A DNA stretch of 64,000 nt from Kutzneria chonburiensis (lineage in GTDB: Bacteria; Actinomycetota; Actinomycetes; Mycobacteriales; Pseudonocardiaceae), in NCBI RefSeq assembly GCF_028622115.1, contig NZ_CP097263.1, positions 9,373,501 through 9,437,500 of the forward strand, in the 5' to 3' direction. Position 1 is the stretch's first letter; each line of letters begins with the position of its first letter. The notes under the pieces were generated by a model. It made no database searches and had not been told where the DNA came from. It saw only the letters and a program-made list of their open reading frames with translations. A program made the translations under genes and the position numbers. Positions 19,750 to 28,273 of this stretch are shown piece by piece.

Positions 19750-19836
19750 CTACTTCCGGGTCGCGCCGGGGGACCGCCCGGCCCAGTAGGCCCCGAGCAG
19801 GCCGACCACGACCACCGCGACAAGGTAGGTGCCCAT
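19750..19836 (-). CDS. 28-residue membrane micropeptide
   Basis: A short ORF, MGTYLVAVVVVGLLGAYWAG followed by RSPGATRK. It has a strong ribosome site AAGGAGG 5 nt before its ATG. The sequence is a single hydrophobic helix followed by a positively charged end. GC-rich third positions and the ribosome site support translation. It sits between the DUF1542-type gene and the Eis-like gene on the same strand. Function unknown. Confidence 0.6.
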   Translation of the reverse strand: MGTYLVAVVVVGLLGAYWAGRSPGATRK

Positions 19837-19922
19837 CACGTCCTCCTTCTTGTGGCTACGTGACGATCAACGGGCCTGCGCGCGGCGTGAGTTCCGGTAA
19901 CCGGCTGTCGATTACCTGAAGG

Positions 19923-21146
19923 TCAGAACAGCTCGGGGCAGTGGGGCTGGTGGTCGCCGGCGAACGCCCGCGACGCGGCACGGGCCGTGCCCGGCGTCAG
20001 CTCGCGAATGCGCTGCGCGGCAACGAGTTCCTGCACGGTCGTGCCGCCGAGGAACACCGCGCCGAGCTCGCGGACGTCCAACGCCAGGTCGGGTTGGGCG
20101 TCGGTGCGGGTGACGGCGGCCGGCCCGTCGGCCTCGGCGACGAGCCGCCAGGTGCCGGCGTTCCATGGACAGAGGGCGTCCTCGACCGCCAGCACGACGT
20201 CGACCGCCGCTGAGTACGTGCGCAGCGGCAGCGCGCGGTCGATGTCGATGATTCGGACCCACAGGCCGTCGCCGACGGTCCGGTTGTTGTCGGTGGCGTC
20301 CTTGAGCATGTGGATGATCGGGTCGTCGGTGGCTCCCTCGGCCCGAACCGTTGTGGTCAGGTCGATATCGAGCAGGTACCGCCACAGCGCCGCGTACGCC
20401 TGCGGGGTGGTGCCGAGAATCTCCCGGGTGTGCACCTCGTGCTCGGGCTTGCGGGACTCCCACTTCCGCTTCACCTGGTAGATGGCGTAGCCCTCCGGAT
20501 GGAGGGCGTAGCGCCACCTGGTCAGGCCCTCGCTCAGCAGCTCCGAATCGTTCTCCGACAGGAACACCTGCCACGACGCCTTGGTCCGGCCGACCCAGCC
20601 GACGCGCGTCGGCGCGACCTTGCTGTGCAGATGGTGCATCAGCGGCAGCGCGGTTTCCTTGTCCACCTCGCGAACCCGGCCGTCACTGATATCCACAGTG
20701 GACTGGAAATCGGCGCCGCGCGGCACGGCGAAGAAGGCGCGGTGGCCGGCGAGCCCGTAGCCGAAACGACCGTAGATGTCGCCCTCGGAGGCGTACAGCG
20801 CGGCGAACGCGTCACCGGTTCCGTGCTGGGAATGCAGCTGGGCCCGCATCACCGCGGCCATGGCGCCACGACGTCGGTGATCGGGCGCGACACCGACGCA
20901 GGAGATGGCGGCGACCGGCTGCGGGCCGGTGCCGGGCAACGTCATCTGTTTGGACAGCATCGTGCCGCCGCCGATGAGCTCGTCGCCGTCGAAGGCGCCG
21001 TGCGTGCGGTGCGGCTCCAGCAGGTCGATCTCGGCCGCGACGTGTTCCGGGAGCGGGTCCTCCAGGAAAGCGCGGAAGACCAGACCGATGAACGCCGGGA
21101 TCTCCTCGGCGGTGAGGGTGCGGGTCACCAGCGGCGATGCGGACAT
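19923..21146 (-). CDS. Eis-like GNAT N-acetyltransferase
   Basis: A 407-residue protein of the Eis architecture: an N-terminal GNAT domain with the acetyl-CoA loop VAPDHRRRGAMAAVM (near residue 88), a second degenerate GNAT domain, and a C-terminal sterol-carrier-like region. It ends in PHCPELF; in mycobacterial Eis the C-terminal Phe carboxylate acts in catalysis, and the terminal Phe is kept. Eis enzymes acetylate amines of aminoglycosides and of proteins; the substrate here is not known. It is divergent from the SnoaL-like gene. Confidence 0.88.
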   Translation of the reverse strand: MSASPLVTRTLTAEEIPAFIGLVFRAFLEDPLPEHVAAEIDLLEPHRTHGAFDGDELIGGGTMLSKQMTLPGTGPQPVAAISCVGVAPDHRRRGAMAAVMRAQLHSQHGTGDAFAALYASEGDIYGRFGYGLAGHRAFFAVPRGADFQSTVDISDGRVREVDKETALPLMHHLHSKVAPTRVGWVGRTKASWQVFLSENDSELLSEGLTRWRYALHPEGYAIYQVKRKWESRKPEHEVHTREILGTTPQAYAALWRYLLDIDLTTTVRAEGATDDPIIHMLKDATDNNRTVGDGLWVRIIDIDRALPLRTYSAAVDVVLAVEDALCPWNAGTWRLVAEADGPAAVTRTDAQPDLALDVRELGAVFLGGTTVQELVAAQRIRELTPGTARAASRAFAGDHQPHCPELF

Positions 21147-21276
21147 AGCCGACTTGGTACGCCGGTTCGCCGCCCCGCGCGAGTCGTTTTTTCATGACGC
21201 CGGAGGTAATCGACCGGCCGACCATCCGCTGCCAGGCTTGAGGAACCGAAGCGGGACAAGGAAAGGAACGAGGACG

Positions 21277-21645
21277 ATGACTGACGCGAACACCGTCGTG
21301 CGGCGCTACGTGGAGATCTGGAACCAGCCCGATGGTGCACTGCGCGCCAAGGCCGCCGCCGAGCTGCTGACCGAGGACTGCCGGTTCGTCGACCCGATCG
21401 CCGACGTGACCGGGCCGGACGGCTTCGCCGCCGTCATCGGCGGCGTGCACGAGCGGTTCCCGGGCCATCGCATCCGGCCGATCGGGGACGTGGACACCCA
21501 CCACGACGTGCTGCGCTTCAGCTGGGAACTGGTGGCCGACGGCGGCGGCGACTCGGTGGTGATCGGCACCGACGTGCTGACGCTGACCGGCGACGGTCAG
21601 GTCGGCGCGGTCAACGGCTTCTTCGACAAGGTGCCGGCGGCATGA
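21277..21645 (+). CDS. SnoaL-like / NTF2-fold protein
   Basis: A 122-residue cone-fold protein with the usual order: helix VVRRYVEIWNQPDG, LLTEDCRFVDPIADVTGPDG, the central HERFPGHRIRPIG strand and RFSWELVADGG. The family includes polyketide cyclases, steroid isomerases and many proteins of unknown role. ATG 21277 has GAGGA 5 nt upstream. It is followed by a strong terminator. Confidence 0.85.
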   Translation: MTDANTVVRRYVEIWNQPDGALRAKAAAELLTEDCRFVDPIADVTGPDGFAAVIGGVHERFPGHRIRPIGDVDTHHDVLRFSWELVADGGGDSVVIGTDVLTLTGDGQVGAVNGFFDKVPAA

Positions 21646-21649
21646 AAAC

Positions 21650-21685
21650 GACTGTGGGCCACGGAAATCCCCGTGGCCCACAGTC
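21650..21685. terminator. Bidirectional hairpin terminator
   Basis: A perfect 15-bp stem (21650-21664 with 21671-21685) and a 6-nt loop between the convergent SnoaL-like and RND genes. Confidence 0.9.
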
Positions 21686-21698
21686 CTGGTCGATGTGA

Positions 21699-24600
21699 CT
21701 ACTTCGCGTCGACCAGCTCCGGCTTCTCCACCTCGGCGGGCCGGCGGTGCTTGCCCTCACGGCGCTTGCGGAACCGCTCCTTGGTGTTCTCCACCATGGT
21801 GTAGAGCGTCGGCACCAGCAGCAGCGTGAGCAGCGTGGAGCTGACCAGACCGCCGATCACGACCACCGCCAGCGGACGCGAGATGAACGCGCCGCTCTGC
21901 GTCAGGCCCAGCGCCATCGGCAGCAGGGCGAAGATCGTCGCGGCCGCGGTCATCAGGATCGGCCGCAGCCGTCGGCGACCGCCCTCCACGACCGCGTCGG
22001 CGATGCTCATGCCGTCCTCGCGGTACTTGTTGATCAGGTCCATCAACACGATCGCGTTCGTCACCACGATGCCGACCAGCATCAGCACGCCGATCAGCGA
22101 GGGAAGGCCGAGCGGGATGCCGCTGATCAGCAGTGCCGCGATGGCGCCCGTGGCCGCGAACGGGATCGAGACCAGCAGCACCAGCGGCTGCATCAGGCTG
22201 CGGAACACCGCCACCATGATCAGGAACACCAGGGCAACGGCGACCGCGAGGGCGATGCCGAGGTTGCCGAACGCGTCACTCTGCTGCTGGGAGACGCCGC
22301 CGACGCTGTAGGTGGCGCCGGCCGGCAGCTTGGTGTCCTTCAACTTCTGCGTCAGCTGGACGCTGATCGCGCCCGTGTTGGCCGAGTCGGCCGTGCCGCT
22401 GACGGTCGCGCTGCGCGAACCGTTGATGCGCTTGATCTGCGTCGGGCCGTTGGTCTGCTGGACCGTGGCCACCGAGTCGAGCCGGACCACGCCGGCCAGG
22501 CCGGGCAGCGGCAGTGCCTTGAGCGCGTCCAGGTCGGCCGGCGCGTTTCCGGTGCGCAGCACCACGTTCTCCGAGGTGCCGTTCAGCGACAGCTGACCGA
22601 TCTGGCTGCCGGCCAGCTGGGCCTGCACCGCCTGGCCGATCGTCGAGTCGCTCAGGCCCTGCCGGGCCGCGAGCTGGCGGTCGACCGAGACCTGCACCTC
22701 CGGCGCGCTGTTGACCAGGTCGCTCGTCACGTCGGTGACGCCCGAGATGCCGGACATGGTCTTCTGCACGGCGTCCGAGGCGGTGCGCAGCACGTTCTCG
22801 TCCGTCGCGTTCACCACGACCTGCAGCCCGCTGCCGTTGAAGCCGCCGCCGCCCTGGGCGCCGACCGTGATCTTGCCGGCGTCCGGCAGCGCGTCGAGCT
22901 TGTCCCGCAACGAGTTCTGCACCGTGGTGAGATCGGCGCCGTCCTTGATGGTGATGGCGTAGCTGGCCTTGGACGTGCCGCTGTTGCCGCCGAAGCCGAG
23001 GAAGCCGCCGCCCGCGCCCACCGTGACCTGGTAGGTGTTGATGCCGTCGACGCCCTGGATGGCCGTCTCGACCCGCTTGGCCGCCGCGTCCGTGGTGGCC
23101 AGGCTGCTGCCGACCGGCAGCGTCTGCGAGACGTTGATGGTGTTCTCGCCCGAGCCGTCCAGGAAGTTGGTCTTCAGGCCGGCGCCCATCGCCAGCGTGC
23201 CGAACAGCACCAGGATCGCGATCACCACGGTCGTCCAGCGGCGACGGGTGGCGAACCGGATGACCGGCACGTAGATCCGCTGGAGCGGGCTGCGCAGCTC
23301 CTTGCGGTTGGCCTCCTCCGGGTCGGTGCCTTCCTTGGCCGGCTTGAGGAACCAGTACGCGAGCACCGGCACGATGGTCAGCGCGACCAGCAGCGACGCC
23401 AGCAGCGCCACCGTCACCGTCAGGCCGAACGGCGCGAACAGCTCGCCGACCAGGCCGCCGACCACGGCGATCGGCGCGAACACGGCGACCGTGGTCAGCG
23501 TCGACGCGGTGACCGCGCCCGCGACCTCACGGGTGCCGTCCAGCACCGCGCGCTTCTTGTCCTCGCCGTAGCTGAGATGGCGCTTGATGTTCTCCAGCAC
23601 CACGATCGAGTCGTCGACGACCCGGCCGATGGCGATGGTCAGACCGCCGAGGGTGAGCAGGTTCAGCGAGGTCTTGGTGGTCCACAGCACGATCAGCGCG
23701 ATGACCACCGACAGCGGGATGGACACCGCCGTGACCAGCGTGGACCGCACCGACAGCAGGAAGATCAGGATGACCAGCACGGCGAAGGCCAGGCCCAGCA
23801 GGCCTTCCTCGGTCAGGCCCTCGACGGCCTGGTTGACCGCAGGCGCCTGGTCCTGGATCACGGTCAGCTTGGCGTTGTTGCCGAGGTCGGTCTCCAGCTG
23901 CGAGATCTTGTCCCGTACCTGCTGGGAGATGTCGACGGCGTTGCCGTCGGGGGTCTTGGTGACCGAGACGCCCAGGCTTTCCTTGCCGTTGGTGCGGGTG
24001 ATCGAGGTCGCCGTGGCCAGGCCCTCGGTCACCTGGGCGACGTCACCCAGCTTGACCGGCTGCGGCGCGGGGCGACCCGGCGTTGGCGGTGCCGTCGGCG
24101 TCAGGTAGAGGTTGCGCACGTCGTCCACAGAGGACAGTCGCTGTCCGATCTGGACGGTCAGCGTCTGACTGCCCTGGCTCAGCGTGCCGGCCGGCGTCGG
24201 CGTTCCGTTGGCCCGCAAGGCAGTGGTGATCGCGGTGGAGCTCAAACCGGCCGCCGCCAGCTTGGCGTTGTCCAGGTTGATCGTGACGACCTTGTCCCGC
24301 GCGCCGGTCACGTTGGCGTCCCGGACGCCCGTGATGCCCTGTAGCTCCGGCAGCACCGTGCTGGTCAGCTTGGCGGCGAGCTGCTGCTGGTCGGCGTCGG
24401 AGGAGGCGGCCAGCACGATCACCGGCAGATCGTCGGTGTTGCCGACGATCACGTTCGGCTTGACGTTGGTCGGCAGCTGCGCGGCGATCTGGTTGACCGC
24501 CTGCGACATCTTGTTGACCGCGTTGTCCAGGTTCGTGCCGAAGTCGAACTGGACGGTGACCGAGGACGAGCCCTGGCTGGAGGTCGAGGTCAGCTGGGTC

Positions 24601-24833
24601 TGGCCGGGGACGCTGCGCAGCGCGTCCTCGATCGGCTTGGTGACCTGGTCCTGCACGATCTCCGGCGATGCGCCCGGGTACTGGGAGACCACGACCGCGG
24701 CCGGGAAGGCCAGCGAGGGCAGCAGCTGTCTTTGCAGCGACGGGATCGCCCACGCGCCGAAGCCCAGGGCGATGAGCGCCACCAGGGCCACCAGGCCGCG
24801 GTTGGCGAGGCTGAGTCTGGTCAGGAAGGTCAT
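21699..24833 (-). CDS. RND-family efflux permease (AcrB/HAE1 type)
   Basis: A 1044-residue inner-membrane proton-driven pump. It has helix 1 with a large periplasm-type loop (GASPEIVQDQVTKPIEDALR), a helix bundle near 340-500, a second loop, and a second bundle near 840-1010. The charged intramembrane site lies in AIGRVVDDSIVVLENI (Asp-Asp of helix 4). AcrB-type pumps are uncommon in Gram-positive bacteria compared with MMPL proteins, and no membrane-fusion partner is encoded beside it. The tail after the last helix is rich in Lys and Arg. The divergent MarR gene probably controls it. Confidence 0.93.
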   Translation of the reverse strand: MTFLTRLSLANRGLVALVALIALGFGAWAIPSLQRQLLPSLAFPAAVVVSQYPGASPEIVQDQVTKPIEDALRSVPGQTQLTSTSSQGSSSVTVQFDFGTNLDNAVNKMSQAVNQIAAQLPTNVKPNVIVGNTDDLPVIVLAASSDADQQQLAAKLTSTVLPELQGITGVRDANVTGARDKVVTINLDNAKLAAAGLSSTAITTALRANGTPTPAGTLSQGSQTLTVQIGQRLSSVDDVRNLYLTPTAPPTPGRPAPQPVKLGDVAQVTEGLATATSITRTNGKESLGVSVTKTPDGNAVDISQQVRDKISQLETDLGNNAKLTVIQDQAPAVNQAVEGLTEEGLLGLAFAVLVILIFLLSVRSTLVTAVSIPLSVVIALIVLWTTKTSLNLLTLGGLTIAIGRVVDDSIVVLENIKRHLSYGEDKKRAVLDGTREVAGAVTASTLTTVAVFAPIAVVGGLVGELFAPFGLTVTVALLASLLVALTIVPVLAYWFLKPAKEGTDPEEANRKELRSPLQRIYVPVIRFATRRRWTTVVIAILVLFGTLAMGAGLKTNFLDGSGENTINVSQTLPVGSSLATTDAAAKRVETAIQGVDGINTYQVTVGAGGGFLGFGGNSGTSKASYAITIKDGADLTTVQNSLRDKLDALPDAGKITVGAQGGGGFNGSGLQVVVNATDENVLRTASDAVQKTMSGISGVTDVTSDLVNSAPEVQVSVDRQLAARQGLSDSTIGQAVQAQLAGSQIGQLSLNGTSENVVLRTGNAPADLDALKALPLPGLAGVVRLDSVATVQQTNGPTQIKRINGSRSATVSGTADSANTGAISVQLTQKLKDTKLPAGATYSVGGVSQQQSDAFGNLGIALAVAVALVFLIMVAVFRSLMQPLVLLVSIPFAATGAIAALLISGIPLGLPSLIGVLMLVGIVVTNAIVLMDLINKYREDGMSIADAVVEGGRRRLRPILMTAAATIFALLPMALGLTQSGAFISRPLAVVVIGGLVSSTLLTLLLVPTLYTMVENTKERFRKRREGKHRRPAEVEKPELVDAK

Positions 24834-24854
24834 GGCAGCTCTCTGCGGAATTGG

Positions 24855-24887
24855 TTAGCCTTGTCCTAATATTTGGCCCAAGGCTAA
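24855..24887. promoter_or_regulatory. Palindromic operator between RND pump and marR
   Basis: TTAGCCTTG-N15-CAAGGCTAA, a perfect 9-bp inverted repeat around the AT-rich TCCTAATATTTGGCC. It lies just upstream of the pump start (24833). TAATAT inside it can be a -10. It is the likely site of the divergent MarR regulator. Confidence 0.75.
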
Positions 24888-24993
24888 CAGTGCGATCGGC
24901 CCGGTCGCTGAGCTTTCTCTCAGGTTCGAGGGGATGGCTGGAATTGCTCCGGGCCGTCACAACGGCGTGACGAAGGGTGATCGGTAACCGTCC

Positions 24994-25443
24994 ATGGAGG
25001 ACAAAGAGCAGCTCATCGCCAGCATCGCCGCGACGCAGCGGTCGCTGGGCCGCGTCTTCGGCGCGGCGCGGGCCAACCCGCTGATGTCGCTCAACCTGAC
25101 CATGCGGCAGCTCAAGGTGCTGCTCACGCTGGCCCGACGCGGTCCGCTGGCCGGGCACGCGCTCACCGCCGAGATGGGCGTGAGCTTGGCCACCGTCACC
25201 GGCATCGTCGACCGGCTCGCCGCGCAGGGTCTGGTCTCCCGCCGTGAGGACCCCACCGACCGTCGGGTGCGCCTGCTCGAGCTGACCGCCGAGGGTCGCA
25301 AGCTCGTCGGCAGTGTCATGGACGCCGGCAATGCCCAGTACCGCCGGCTGCTCTCCCGCCTGGAGGTCGAGGAGCTCCGCCTGCTCGACGGCCTCATCCG
25401 CCGCATGGCCGAGATCGCCGCCGAGGAGTTCCCGGAGGCGTGA
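24994..25443 (+). CDS. MarR family transcriptional regulator
   Basis: A 149-residue winged-helix dimeric repressor. It shows LTMRQLKVLLTLARRGPLAG, the recognition helix LATVTGIVDRLAAQGLVSR and the wing REDPTDRRVRLLELTAEG. It is divergent from the RND pump, with a long inverted repeat between them, the usual arrangement of a local efflux repressor. Confidence 0.93.
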   Translation: MEDKEQLIASIAATQRSLGRVFGAARANPLMSLNLTMRQLKVLLTLARRGPLAGHALTAEMGVSLATVTGIVDRLAAQGLVSRREDPTDRRVRLLELTAEGRKLVGSVMDAGNAQYRRLLSRLEVEELRLLDGLIRRMAEIAAEEFPEA

Positions 25444-25500
25444 TCCGGCACTGCCGATGCTGATGAGTGGTGTTCACATCAGCGGGGGACTTCGTGCGGT

Positions 25501-25860
25501 CCGGAGAAGTTTTGCATTCCGGAGCAGTTTTGCGGCGCGGAGGAGTGTGTCAACGCGGAGGAGTTGGTGCGGACTGGAGGAGTTTCGCGGTCCGGACGAG
25601 GTTGGCGGTCTGGAGGAGTTTCGCAGTCTGGACGAGCCCGCTCGAGTTGAGGAGTTCGTGCGATCTGGAGAAGTCTTGCGGGCCGGACGAGTGTGCCAAC
25701 GCGGAGGAGTTCGTGCGGACTGGAGAAGTCTTGCAGTCCGGATGAGTTCGCCAGAGTCGAGGAACGCGTGCGTTCTGGAGGAGTTTTGCAGGCTGGACCA
25801 GTTCGTCAGAGCTGAGGACTTCGTCGGCCTGGGCCAGTTCGGCGGCGGACGTGTGAACTG
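25501..25860. repeat. Degenerate ~18-bp tandem repeat array (about 19-20 units)
   Basis: Units of 17-19 bp with the core (C/T)TGGAGGAGTTTTGC, for example CTGGAGGAGTTTTGCAGG, TCTGGAGGAGTTTCGCAG and ACTGGAGGAGTTTCGCGG. They differ at most positions except GGA-GAGTT. The array is far more AT-rich than the neighbouring genes. Units are contiguous, with no spacers, so it is not a CRISPR. The array ends just before the palindrome at 25881. The same unit builds the array at 50520-50825. Confidence 0.85.
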
Positions 25861-25880
25861 CTCGACTTTGGCAAAGTGGT

Positions 25881-25897
25881 TGTGAACTGAGTTCACA
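25881..25897. promoter_or_regulatory. Palindrome TGTGAAC-TGA-GTTCACA at the array end
   Basis: A perfect 7-bp inverted repeat with a 3-nt centre. An almost identical site (50458-50478) borders the second array. It resembles a dimeric regulator site; its association with the repeat arrays is the notable point. Confidence 0.65.
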
Positions 25898-26080
25898 GGC
25901 ATCTTGCTGCGGCTGGTCGAGCGCGGGCGGCCGTTCGGATCTGACACGGCTGTCATCACTGGTCTGTCCGAGTGGAAGCGACCGTCCCTCAGGCAACGGG
26001 ATGTGGTTGAGCGTGTACGAACCGTCGTGATGCCCGTTCGCGGGCGTCGACCCGTGTCCATGGCGACGGAGGGGAAACCT

Positions 26081-28258
26081 ATGCGGCATACGGACGGTGG
26101 TCGTCGATCTCCCTGGTTGCGCAGAACACCGGCGGTGCTGGGTGTCGCGGCGGTGGTGGTGACTGGTCTGGCCCCGGCGGCGGGGGCGGAGACGGTCACG
26201 ACCGCGGACACCATCCACACGGTGACGCTGGTGACGGGCGACCGAGTGGTGGTGCAGGACGTCGGCGGTCGGCAGACGGCGACGGTGGTGCCGAGGCCGG
26301 GGTCGAGCGGCGACTTCGTGAACCAGCGCATCGACGGCGACCTCTACGTCATGCCGGCGACGGCGCTGCCGTATCTGGGCAGTTCGCTGGACCGGTCGCT
26401 GTTCGACGTGTCGGCGCTGATCCGGGACGGCATCACGGACCAGGTGCCGGTGCAGGTCACGGCCAACGCGGCAACGGCCAACGTCCCTGGAGTGCAGGAC
26501 GGGAAGGTGACGGCGGAGTCCGGCGCGGCGTTCGGGGCGGCGCTGGCGGCGCAGGCCGGACGTGACGCCAAGAACCACTTCGCCGACCGGGGACCGCTGT
26601 TCGGCACGGTCAGCCAGGTGCGGTTGGCCGCGCCGGGGGCACCGCAGCAGGTGCACCCGAACTTCCCGATGCACACGGTTCGAATCCTGACCATGAACGG
26701 CGCGAACACGCCGGTGGACGCGGCGCTTGGCGTCATCAATACGAACGATGGTCGCAATTTCAACGCCTTCCCGTACAGCACGGCGGGCGAGGCGAGGGTG
26801 AGCGTGCCGGCGGGTGACTACGGCATGGTGGCGTGGTTCCCGACGTTCGACTCGGCGGGCCGGGTGACGTCGGTGCGGGTCGTGGTGCAGGACATCGTGG
26901 TGACGAGCGACCAGACGGTCACGATCGACGGCAGCAAGGCGACGTCGCAGATCACCGTGAGCACGCCGAAGCCGTCGAACCTCACGTCGGAGTCGCTGGA
27001 GTACTTCCGCAGCGCGCAGACGATGGGGTCGCAGGGCTACGGGTTCGGGGTGGGCAACGGCACGGCCTTCGTGGCGCCGTCGGCCCCGGCGAAGGTCGGC
27101 GGATTCCACTTCAACGTGCTGACGCACAGCGAGTCCCCGGCCGGCACGACCACCCCCTACAGCTACGACCTGAAGATCGACAATGACGGGGCGCTGGCGG
27201 CGAACCAGCACTACAAGGTGTCCGCGGACCAGGTGGCCACGCTGAAGGAGAGCTACTACAGCGACAAGCCCCGGCAGGAAGGCATCGCGCGGATCATCTT
27301 CCTGCCCTACGAGGTGTTCGGCTTCGGCCAGTTCGCCCCGTTCGGGGCCCCGTTGCAGCGCACCGAATACGTGCTGGGCAGCCCCGATCTGGTCTACAGC
27401 GACGCACTGCTGGCCAGCATGACCACCGGAGGCGGTTTCACCCCGGGAGGTTTTCGCAATTTCGCCGCGAATACGACAACGCCCATCGAGTGGCTTCGCG
27501 GCCCGCTGGCCCCGGGCCTGAGCACGCCGCCGGCGGGCACGACCTCATGGCTGTGCTCGGCCTGCCGGCGTGACGACACGATCCGCGTCACCCTGGTGCC
27601 GGTGCTCGACAGCAACGGCCACGGCCTTTACCTCGATCCCCCGGCCACGGGCACGGTGTCGACCTCGCACTTCCAGCTGCTGTCCGGCGGCAAGGCGCTG
27701 ATCGACGGCAAGGACGTGGTCGGCGGCGAAGCGACCGCCCCGGCGGCGCAGGCCGACTACAAGATCGTCTACGACCAGACGCGGACCGCGCCGTGGTTCC
27801 ACCAGTCCACGGTCAGCCACAGCGAATGGACGTTCGGCTCGGCCCACTCCGGCGCGCAGACGGTGCCGAACGGCTGGCTGTGCGACCCGATCACCGGCAA
27901 GGCGACCGACTGCTCAGCGCTGCCCATGGTCACGGCGTCCTACCAGCTCAAGGCCGGTCTGGACGGCAACGCGCCGGCCGGCCCGGACCAGGTCGTGGTC
28001 ACGTTCGGGCACGCCCCGGGCGGCCAGAACCTGCCGTTCCAGAAGGCCGACATCCAGGTGTCCTTCGACGGCGGCGCGACGTGGACACCAACCTTCCTGG
28101 CCGACCTCGGCGGCGGCCGCTACCGGGCGCAGTGGACCAACCCGGCGTCGACAACGGGCGGCGACGTCTCGTTGCGGGTCAGCGCGACCGATGTCGCCGG
28201 CAACTCGCTGACCCAGTCCGTCACCAGCGCGTTCTCCGTGCCGGGTGCCCAGAGCTGA
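26081..28258 (+). CDS. Secreted protein resembling non-catalytic parts of S8 peptidases
   Basis: A 725-residue exported protein. Basic residues and a hydrophobic helix (LGVAAVVVTGLAPAAGAE) form a signal peptide. HTVTLVTGDRVVV follows, the start of the propeptide-like region in many large actinobacterial subtilisins (from memory), but no subtilisin Asp/His/Ser motifs come after. The C-terminal part has beta-rich, Ig-like segments (VQVSFDGGATWTPTFL; SLRVSATDVAGNSLTQ). ATG 26081 has GGAGGGG 6-12 nt upstream. It is 15 bp before the S53 protease gene, so it may be a partner, inhibitor or substrate anchor of that protease; this is inference. Confidence 0.75.
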   Translation: MRHTDGGRRSPWLRRTPAVLGVAAVVVTGLAPAAGAETVTTADTIHTVTLVTGDRVVVQDVGGRQTATVVPRPGSSGDFVNQRIDGDLYVMPATALPYLGSSLDRSLFDVSALIRDGITDQVPVQVTANAATANVPGVQDGKVTAESGAAFGAALAAQAGRDAKNHFADRGPLFGTVSQVRLAAPGAPQQVHPNFPMHTVRILTMNGANTPVDAALGVINTNDGRNFNAFPYSTAGEARVSVPAGDYGMVAWFPTFDSAGRVTSVRVVVQDIVVTSDQTVTIDGSKATSQITVSTPKPSNLTSESLEYFRSAQTMGSQGYGFGVGNGTAFVAPSAPAKVGGFHFNVLTHSESPAGTTTPYSYDLKIDNDGALAANQHYKVSADQVATLKESYYSDKPRQEGIARIIFLPYEVFGFGQFAPFGAPLQRTEYVLGSPDLVYSDALLASMTTGGGFTPGGFRNFAANTTTPIEWLRGPLAPGLSTPPAGTTSWLCSACRRDDTIRVTLVPVLDSNGHGLYLDPPATGTVSTSHFQLLSGGKALIDGKDVVGGEATAPAAQADYKIVYDQTRTAPWFHQSTVSHSEWTFGSAHSGAQTVPNGWLCDPITGKATDCSALPMVTASYQLKAGLDGNAPAGPDQVVVTFGHAPGGQNLPFQKADIQVSFDGGATWTPTFLADLGGGRYRAQWTNPASTTGGDVSLRVSATDVAGNSLTQSVTSAFSVPGAQS

Positions 28259-28273
28259 CCAGGGGGAGTCACG

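Larger units (their letters stand above)
25444..26080. other. 637-bp intergenic region filled by a degenerate repeat array
   Basis: Between marR and the secreted-protein gene. The first two thirds are the 18-bp repeat array described separately; the end holds a palindrome (25881-25897) and the promoter region of the downstream gene. Open frames across the array are repeat artefacts without start sites. Confidence 0.7.

Noticed and set aside
21747-24344. 865-residue ORF on the plus strand opposite the RND pump
   Set aside because: High-GC shadow of the pump; composition is Arg/His/Gln-rich with no domain.
25501-25860. CRISPR array
   Set aside because: No unique spacers between units, unit length 17-19 bp, no cas genes.
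25467-25885. Plus-strand ORFs across the first repeat array
   Set aside because: Repeat artefacts in overlapping frames, without starts or codon bias.
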